Shown here in pieces: positions 1-5,994 of a DNA stretch of 5,994 bases. Position numbers and translations under genes: made by a program. This DNA is from Actinomycetota bacterium (GTDB lineage Bacteria > Actinomycetota > Coriobacteriia > Coriobacteriales > RUG844). How positions within the stretch are numbered: position 1 is the first letter of the stretch; each line of letters begins with the position of its first letter. The notes beneath the pieces were generated by a model, which saw nothing but the letters and a program-made list of their open reading frames with translations, was not told the origin of the DNA and ran no database searches. The stretch lies in contig JAAXUU010000096.1 in NCBI GenBank assembly GCA_013335845.1, positions 1 through 5,994 of the forward strand, read 5' to 3'.

Positions 1-1173
1 TCCGATCTCCGAGAAAGCCGGGACGTCCAAGAACTCAAGTCCCTCAGCCGTTCCGTCGTTCAGATTCACATGGGTAAGACGTACGCGCCCGTATGTATCG
101 TTTATGAAGATAGGAGGAACCCCCGAAACCGCACATGCGCGTAGATCCGATGTGTCTTCGAGCGTATATCCCTCTGCCAAGGAACCGATCGAGGTGAGGT
201 CGATATTGAAACCGTGGTTCTGCGCCGTGATCTCGACACAGCCGGAAAGAAGATTCATAACCGGTTGGTTTCCGCCATGATGCCCGTACTTGAGCTTGAC
301 GACCTTCCCGCCGATAGCAAGTGTCATGATCTGATGCCCCAGGCAGATGCCGAAGAGGGGCACCTTCCCTATGAGTTTCTTTATCTCCTCGATGGTTTCG
401 ACGACCGGCTCCGGATCCCCCGGACCGTTCGAGATGAACACACCGTCAGGTTCCTGGCTCAACACGTATTCAGCCGATGTATCCCAAGGAACCACGATGA
501 CTTCGCAACCGGCATCGGCCAAGCCGAGCAGGATACTTCGCTTCGCGCCGCAATCATAGGCGACGACCTTGTGTTTCACTGTAGTCGCCCTGCCGGCTAG
601 AGCTGCCTTCTCGGCGGATCCGGTGAGCGTCGGCCGCATCTCGCTTTCCACAGTGAACATATGCGGACTGTCGCATGAAACGGTCATCGCAAGGTTCTGC
701 CCGACCAGGGAAGGACTTGTGCGCACACGCTCAAGGAGGGATTCGAAGTCTGTATCCTCCGTGGATATAACAGCGCGCATAGAGCCGCAATCGCGGATGT
801 GGCGCGTCAGTTCCCGCGTATCGATACCTTCGATCGCGATGATACCTTGACGTTCGAGGAACTCAGGCAAGGACATCTCGCTTCTGAAATTCGAGGGATG
901 ATAGCACATATCACGCACCACAAGGCCACGTAAGTGCAGTGTGTCCGATTGCATATCGGAGGTATTCACACCGTAGTTCCCTATTTGCGGGTACGTCATC
1001 ATAAGTATTTGCCCCGCATAGGATGGATCGGATATCACCTCTTGGTACCCGACCATCGAGGTGTTGAAACAGATTTCTCCAAATGATTCCCCGCGTGCAC
1101 CACACGCATTACCATAGTATGCGGTACCGTCTTCGAGAACCAAAGCTGCCGGAATTTTGATTGGCGCAGCCAC
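1..1173 (-). CDS. carA: Carbamoyl-phosphate synthase small (glutaminase) subunit, 3' end cut by window edge
   Basis: CarA hydrolyses glutamine and channels ammonia to CarB, which makes carbamoyl phosphate for pyrimidine and arginine synthesis; it acts in the cytoplasm. 391 residues are visible. The N-terminal small-chain domain (about 7-137) carries YPQIGNYGVN (61-70) and EGIDTREL (115-122). The class I glutaminase domain (from about 200) has SNGPGDP (248-254), FGICLGHQ with nucleophile Cys277 (274-281), KYGHHGGN (295-302) and QNHGF (318-322). By alignment with E. coli CarA, the catalytic His and Glu (His353 and Glu355 there) should start at residue 392, just outside the window. The start is GTG at 1173-1171, after AGGAAAGGTGG; it shares one base with the pyrC stop (TAGTG). 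About 31 extra residues sit between QNHGF and LTHVNLNDGT (see findings), and the usual GGNHP reads GGNQP. carB is expected next to the left. The identity is certain; the C-terminus is unseen. Confidence 0.97.
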   Translation of the reverse strand, partial: MAAPIKIPAALVLEDGTAYYGNACGARGESFGEICFNTSMVGYQEVISDPSYAGQILMMTYPQIGNYGVNTSDMQSDTLHLRGLVVRDMCYHPSNFRSEMSLPEFLERQGIIAIEGIDTRELTRHIRDCGSMRAVISTEDTDFESLLERVRTSPSLVGQNLAMTVSCDSPHMFTVESEMRPTLTGSAEKAALAGRATTVKHKVVAYDCGAKRSILLGLADAGCEVIVVPWDTSAEYVLSQEPDGVFISNGPGDPEPVVETIEEIKKLIGKVPLFGICLGHQIMTLAIGGKVVKLKYGHHGGNQPVMNLLSGCVEITAQNHGFNIDLTSIGSLAEGYTLEDTSDLRACAVSGVPPIFINDTYGRVRLTHVNLNDGTAEGLEFLDVPAFSEIG

Positions 1174-2445
1174 TAGACCACCTTTCCTGAACAAAGCGTC
1201 GCAACGCCGGCGACATACGTATCATAAGCCATGCCGACAAGGGTCTCGCCGATAAACGCCGAGTTCGCGCTCTTCGATTCGAAACCATCGACTGAAACGA
1301 CGAAGTGCGCTTCGGGATCGATGACGGTCAGGTCGGCTGAGCTGCCACGTTCTATCGTCACCGGTTCGAGCTTCAGAATGCGGCGGGGATTATGTGATAA
1401 GACATCCACCAAACGCGCATAGGACATCCTCCCGGACCGCACCATGTTGGTAAGCACCAAGGGTAGTGTCGTCTCCAAACCGATGGTACCGAAAGGAGCG
1501 AGTTCGAATTCGAGGGCTTTCTCATGCGCTGCATGAGGGGCATGGTCACTCGCGATGCAATCGATCGTGCCATCGAGCAAGGCATCCTGCAATGCGGCGC
1601 AGTCATCCTTGGTCCGTAAGGGCGGATTCATCTTGAGATTCGTGTTGTATCCAGTATCTATCGAATCCTCATCGAGAAAAAGATGATGAGGGGTGACTTC
1701 ACAGGAAACGGGCAAACCCTCCAGCTTGGCGGCACGGATGATCTTCACACCGCCGGCCGTCGTCACATGCTGGATATGCAGTCTACATCCGGTGAGTCTG
1801 CAAAGCGCGATGTCGCGAGCGATTTGAATCTCCTCACCCTCCGCAGGCCAACCCGCAAGTCCGAGGCGTGTACTTGCCACACCCTCGTTCACTACCCCAT
1901 TGCCGACAAGGTCCTCACTTTGGCAATGGCTCATGACCACACAATCGAACATCTTCGCATAGTCCATCGCGCGACGCATCATACCGTCGTTTTGGACCCC
2001 GCGACCATCGTCCGAGAACGCGATTGCACCCTGAGCGACCATATCGCCCATTTCGGAGAGTTGCGTCCCGGCAAGACCTGTTGAAAGGGAACCGACAGGA
2101 TACAACCGCGCATAGCCGCACTTCTCGGCGGTTTCCACGAGATAACGCAGTCGCGGACCCGAGTCGCAGACAGGTTTCGTGTTCGGCATCGGGCACACAC
2201 CGACGAAGCCGCCTTTGGCTGCCGCCCGTGTCCCGCTTTCGATGGTCTCCTTATATTCCTGACCGGGTTCCCGCAAATGAACATGGACATCGATCAGCCC
2301 CGGGATCAGGATCATACCCGCAAGATCGCGTACTTCGCAGTCACCGGCGTCGAGGTCCTTCCCCACATCCGCGATACGACCATCGCCGATCTTGATATCG
2401 ATGATACCATCGAGGCCTACAGCAGGATCGATCACACGCGCACCT

Positions 2446-2462
<17 letters not shown>
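1173..2462 (-). CDS. pyrC: Dihydroorotase, class I zinc amidohydrolase
   Basis: PyrC cyclises N-carbamoyl-aspartate to dihydroorotate, the third step of UMP synthesis. It is 429 residues from the chosen start, the normal size for class I dihydroorotases. Numbered from that start, the metal site is visible: His60 and His62 in DVHVHLREPG, an Asp in FSDDG (151-152), His179 in SHC, His232 in QHVTTAGG and catalytic Asp306 in ASDHAPH. The substrate-binding segments PMPNTKP and NTNLKMNPPLR are also intact. A GTG at 2474 gives four more residues but has no upstream Shine-Dalgarno. GTG at 2462 follows GGTGGTGA (7 of 8 bases of GGAGGTGA) with a spacing of 8, so I prefer it. The gene overlaps the end of pyrB by 17 bp, and its TAG stop overlaps the carA start by 1 bp, suggesting coupled translation. 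Confidence 0.96.
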
Positions 2463-4040
<1,578 letters not shown>

Positions 4041-4078
4041 TCACAAGGATACACGCCGGATAGGCGTGCCTGTTTATG

Positions 4079-4112
4079 AGGTTTGTCCTTGCCGGCCTCT
4101 CTGGACCGACCT
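4079..4112 (-). promoter_or_regulatory. PyrR-binding loop (anti-antiterminator) in the pyr leader RNA
   Basis: The transcript holds GGUCCAGAGAGGCC (4094-4107). GGUC and GGCC form a 4-bp stem closing the hexaloop CAGAGA, and this matches the conserved PyrR-site core UCCAGAGAGGCU known from Bacillus pyr leaders. GGCAAGGACAAAC follows, resembling the GAGAAGGAUAAC downstream half of the Bacillus element. AGGU (4109-4112) and ACCU (4079-4082) can close a lower stem across the internal bulge. The purine-rich 3' part, GGCAAGG (4087-4093), can alternatively pair with CUUUGCC (4027-4033), the 5' arm of the leader terminator. PyrR with bound UMP/UTP should hold the loop closed and so permit termination. 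The motif is seen directly; the mechanism is inferred from the family. Confidence 0.88.
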
Positions 4113-4127
4113 TAAAGGTCATCTTCG

Positions 4128-4156
4128 ATGATAGCGCGCACATCGGCACCTGTCGA
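4128..4156 (-). promoter_or_regulatory. Sigma-70-type promoter of the pyr operon
   Basis: On the minus strand the -35 box is TCGACA (4151-4156; TTGACA at 5 of 6) and the -10 box is TATCAT (4128-4133; TATAAT at 5 of 6), separated by exactly 17 bp. Transcription would begin near 4120-4123, giving a leader of about 148 nt before pyrR with the whole attenuator inside it. The promoter lies between the rluD terminator and the PyrR site, as expected for an independently transcribed pyr operon. Confidence 0.78.
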
Positions 4157-4188
4157 GCGACCGAAGATTTTACCCTCGAAACGCCCAC

Positions 4189-4227
4189 AAAAAAACGGTG
4201 AGCACTGAGTTTCCCCAGTCCTCGCCG
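4189..4227 (-). terminator. Intrinsic terminator ending the ileS-lspA-rluD transcript
   Basis: On the minus strand the arms from CGGCGAGGACTGGG to CTCAGTGCTCACCG (4196-4227) pair over 14 positions with two internal mismatches and one G-U pair, closing a GAAA tetraloop. A run of seven T follows (4189-4195). It lies 45 bp beyond the rluD stop and upstream of the pyr promoter, so it separates the two transcription units. On the plus strand no T tract follows the hairpin, so it is one-directional. Confidence 0.88.
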
Positions 4228-4253
4228 GTAAGGACCCTACTCGAAACCTCTCG

Positions 4254-4281
4254 AACTACTGCCGATGGTAACTACTGCCGA
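4254..4281. repeat. 12-bp direct repeat across the rluD stop codon
   Basis: AACTACTGCCGA occurs twice on the plus strand, at 4254-4265 and 4270-4281, separated by TGGT (period 16). The right copy holds the last codons and the TAG stop of rluD; the left copy lies in the 3' untranslated region. It looks like a small tandem duplication at the gene end. No function is evident. Confidence 0.8.
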
Positions 4282-5285
4282 CCCATTCTCGCAAGTTCGG
4301 AAAGTACCCTCTCGCCTTCTTCGGTCCTCCCGGCAGATCGGTCTTCGAGATCCACAAGACACGCTGCAAGATCTTCCGGAAGCGCATCGAGGAATTCGAG
4401 CTCCTCGCCTGTTTGAGGATGCTCGAAACTAAGACGGTACGAGTGAAGGAATTGCCTCGTCAACTGCATATCCGCCTTCAGTTTGCCCGACCCATAGAGT
4501 TGGTCTCCGACGCAAGGATGTTTGATATAGGCCATGTGCACTCGGATCTGATGCGTACGTCCTGTATATAATTTGCATTCCAAGAGGGTATATCCATTAT
4601 CGAAACGACCGGCATCGAAACGTTCGAGCACCGTGAACGTCGTGACGCTCGATCGCGCATTTATGGCGTCGGAGATAGTCATGCGCATGCGCTCACGCGA
4701 GTCACGTGCGATCGGTGCATCCACAAGACCGGTATCCCGAGCGATGTTACCATGAACAAGCGTGATATACCTTCTGTCGACACTCCGAATACGTATGGCA
4801 TCCTGGAGCATCGCCTGGGTTTCATTATCCTTCGCCACCAACATCAAACCGGTGGTATCTTTATCGAGTCGATGCACTATGCCCGGTCGATCATCACCCT
4901 GCAATATCCCCAGATGATCGATTCCGCAATGTGCGATCAGGGCGTTAACGAGCGTACCGGTCTCATGACCTACCGATGGATGACACACGAGGTCCTCTTG
5001 TTTGGAGAGTACCATCAAATAGTCGTCTTCGTAACGGATATCCAAAGGGATGTACTCACCCTTCAGGGGCGTTCTCGTCTGTTCCGGCATCTCGAACACA
5101 ACGAGGTCTCCTTCGCATAGAAGGTGCTTCTTGCTGGCGATTTCTCCGTTTACCCGAACTTCTCCCTGTAGGATGAGCTTGACTGCCGCGTTCCGAGAAG
5201 GCAGTACGGTAAGTTCACCGAGAAAGGTATCGAGGCGCATTCCCGCTTCAGTCTCATCGATTCTATGGGAATAAGAATTACCCAT
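4272..5285 (-). CDS. rluD: RluA/RluD-family 23S rRNA pseudouridine synthase
   Basis: This enzyme family isomerises uridine to pseudouridine in RNA; RluD-type members act on helix 69 of 23S rRNA. It is 337 residues, close to the family norm. An N-terminal S4-like RNA-binding domain runs from MRLDTFL (16-22) to about residue 67 and includes VKLILQGEVRVNG (35-47). The catalytic domain has RPGIVHRLDKDTTGLMLVAK (133-152) with the catalytic Asp141, and GRTHQIRVHMAYIKHPCVGD (242-261). It is equivalent in position to ylyB between lspA and pyrR in B. subtilis. The exact target uridines cannot be read from the sequence, so the symbol is by family and position. The ATG at 5285 overlaps the lspA stop by 8 bp (ATGGGTAA). 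The Shine-Dalgarno is weak (AAAAGAG), so translation is probably coupled to lspA. A terminator follows 45 bp downstream. Confidence 0.93.
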   Translation of the reverse strand: MGNSYSHRIDETEAGMRLDTFLGELTVLPSRNAAVKLILQGEVRVNGEIASKKHLLCEGDLVVFEMPEQTRTPLKGEYIPLDIRYEDDYLMVLSKQEDLVCHPSVGHETGTLVNALIAHCGIDHLGILQGDDRPGIVHRLDKDTTGLMLVAKDNETQAMLQDAIRIRSVDRRYITLVHGNIARDTGLVDAPIARDSRERMRMTISDAINARSSVTTFTVLERFDAGRFDNGYTLLECKLYTGRTHQIRVHMAYIKHPCVGDQLYGSGKLKADMQLTRQFLHSYRLSFEHPQTGEELEFLDALPEDLAACLVDLEDRSAGRTEEGERVLSELARMGRQ

Positions 5286-5841
5286 TGATGCTCTTTTCAG
5301 TATTGTCTTCTTCAGTAACCCTATAGAGAAACACGAATGCGATTATAAAGAGAGCGCATCCGCAGGTAACGCCGATGTCCGCTACATTGAAAACAGGAAA
5401 ATCGATGAAACTGAATGCGATGAAATCAGTGACGGACCCATCGAACACCAGACGGTCGATCGCATTACCAATCGCTCCCCCGATGACGAGCGCAAGCGTC
5501 ACGACTTCTATGATCGAGTGCTGTTTCGTCAGTGCAAGGTAAAGAACGACGGCGATGGTTATGACAAGAGCCGAGATCACAAAATATAGGGTCGAACCTT
5601 CCATCATCCCGAAAGCCGCACCTTTGTTGAAGACTAACGTCAGATCGATCACATGCGGTATGGCTGTGACTTGCTGCCCGACTTCCAGATACCGGCGTGC
5701 GAATACTTTCGTGACTTGGTCCATGGCGACCCAGAAGACGACCAGAGGTATGAAGAGCGCGAACGCCTTCGCAACTCCGATGAATATGCGTCTTTTTTTC
5801 AAGCTTTTCTCCAACGAGCTTTTCTCCAATGTCTCGGTCAT
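5278..5841 (-). CDS. lspA: Lipoprotein signal peptidase (signal peptidase II)
   Basis: LspA is an inner-membrane aspartyl protease that cleaves the signal peptide of diacylglyceryl-modified prolipoproteins before the lipobox cysteine. It is 187 residues. A charged cytoplasmic N-terminus (1-19, rich in Lys and Glu) precedes four hydrophobic segments, roughly 24-40, 84-103, 112-125 and 155-173. Conserved family motifs are visible: MDQVTK (40-45), FNKGAAFG (71-78), GGAIGNAIDRL (121-131) followed by VTDFI with catalytic Asp139, and FNVAD with catalytic Asp155. The ATG at 5841 shares one base with the ileS stop (TGATG) and is preferred to an upstream in-frame ATG at 5889, which would overlap ileS by about 50 bp. 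The N-terminus contains a 15-bp tandem duplication (LEKSS LEKSL). The N-terminal tail before the first membrane segment is longer than in E. coli. Confidence 0.96.
   Translation of the reverse strand: MTETLEKSSLEKSLKKRRIFIGVAKAFALFIPLVVFWVAMDQVTKVFARRYLEVGQQVTAIPHVIDLTLVFNKGAAFGMMEGSTLYFVISALVITIAVVLYLALTKQHSIIEVVTLALVIGGAIGNAIDRLVFDGSVTDFIAFSFIDFPVFNVADIGVTCGCALFIIAFVFLYRVTEEDNTEKSING
5800..5829. repeat. 15-bp tandem duplication within the lspA 5' region
   Basis: On the plus strand CAAGCTTTTCTCCAA (5800-5814) is followed directly by CGAGCTTTTCTCCAA (5815-5829), identical at 14 of 15 positions. In frame on the minus strand the copies encode LEKSS and LEKSL in the cytoplasmic N-terminus of LspA. 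Because the unit is a multiple of three, the reading frame is kept. Confidence 0.8.
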
Positions 5842-5994
5842 CAGGCGTTTCTTTCGATCTCGTCGACAACAAGAGCGCAGCGTTCGCATAGATCGGTGTG
5901 CGAAGCAACCCTACCGAGTTCGCGTATGTTCCAACAACGGGGACATTTTTCGCCGGGAGCCACAGAAACCTCGGCGCTCACGCCGCCTTCGTCG
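5841..5994 (-). CDS. ileS: Isoleucyl-tRNA synthetase, C-terminal zinc-finger end only
   Basis: Only the last 50 codons and the TGA stop lie in the window; the rest is beyond the right edge. IleRS charges tRNA-Ile. The visible part is the C-terminal zinc finger found in bacterial-type IleRS (also shared with formamidopyrimidine-DNA glycosylase): CPRCW (residues 17-21 of the fragment) and LCERCALV (35-42) provide four cysteines in two CxxC pairs, followed by a short helix ending VVDEIERNA. The position directly before lspA matches the ileS-lspA order common in bacteria and supports the call. The stop overlaps the lspA ATG by one base (TGATG). I infer IleRS rather than another zinc-finger protein from the CPRCW pattern together with the neighbourhood. 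Confidence 0.9.
   Translation of the reverse strand, partial: DEGGVSAEVSVAPGEKCPRCWNIRELGRVASHTDLCERCALVVDEIERNA

Noticed and set aside
79..207. Frameshift or pseudogene in carA as the cause of the unusual segment
   Set aside because: The same frame carries conserved motifs on both sides (QNHGF and LTHVNLNDGT) with no stop codon, so an in-frame insertion fits better.
214..850. Plus-strand frames opposite carA
   Set aside because: carA motifs are continuous on the minus strand across this stretch; the plus-strand products resemble no family.
1683..2395. Long open frames on the plus strand opposite pyrC (133 and 123 codons)
   Set aside because: They are antisense shadows of a clearly conserved gene; their translations show no recognisable family and no ribosome binding sites.
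4752..5120. 122-codon plus-strand frame opposite rluD
   Set aside because: Antisense shadow of a conserved enzyme gene with no supporting motif or regulatory signal.
5842..5889. Upstream extension of lspA to ATG at 5889 (16 more residues)
   Set aside because: It would overlap the zinc-finger end of ileS by about 50 bp and read it in another frame; ATG at 5841 makes a neat TGATG junction.

Overview
The window is one stretch of bacterial housekeeping sequence with every gene on the minus strand. Read in the direction of transcription (right to left) the order is ileS (3' end only), lspA, rluD, an intergenic control region of about 300 bp, pyrR, pyrB, pyrC and carA (5' part only). Moderate GC content, strong GGAGG-type ribosome binding sites and the order ileS-lspA-rluD-pyrR-pyrB-pyrC-carA (as in the Bacillus subtilis ileS-lspA-ylyB-pyr region) point to a Gram-positive bacterium. 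My best but uncertain guess is Bacillota or a Coriobacteriia-like member of the Actinomycetota; nothing in the window fixes the genus.

Region 4272-5994 is the end of an upstream operon. It holds the zinc-finger tail of isoleucyl-tRNA synthetase, the lipoprotein signal peptidase LspA and an RluA-family pseudouridine synthase. The genes overlap by 1 and 8 bp. The operon is closed by a strong intrinsic terminator with a GAAA loop and a T7 tract (4189-4227).

Region 3975-4188 is the most informative part. It has a near-consensus promoter (4128-4156). A leader of about 150 nt follows, carrying a PyrR-binding loop with the family signature UCCAGAGAGGC, a possible antiterminator, and an intrinsic terminator just ahead of the pyrR ribosome binding site. 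This is the architecture of PyrR-mediated transcription attenuation: with UMP/UTP bound, PyrR would stabilise the binding loop, free the terminator and switch the operon off.

Region 1-3974 is the pyrimidine operon. PyrR is the regulator. CarA (with CarB, expected beyond the left edge) makes carbamoyl phosphate, PyrB condenses it with aspartate, and PyrC closes the ring to dihydroorotate. All junctions overlap by 1 to 17 bp, so translation is probably coupled. No uracil permease gene lies between pyrR and pyrB, unlike in B. subtilis.

The window shows no mobile element, CRISPR array, tRNA or rRNA, and no evidently new multi-gene system. The items most worth a second look are an in-frame insertion of about 31 residues in the glutaminase domain of CarA, the details of the attenuator (including a possible leaderless short ORF running through it), and a 12-bp direct repeat over the rluD stop codon.
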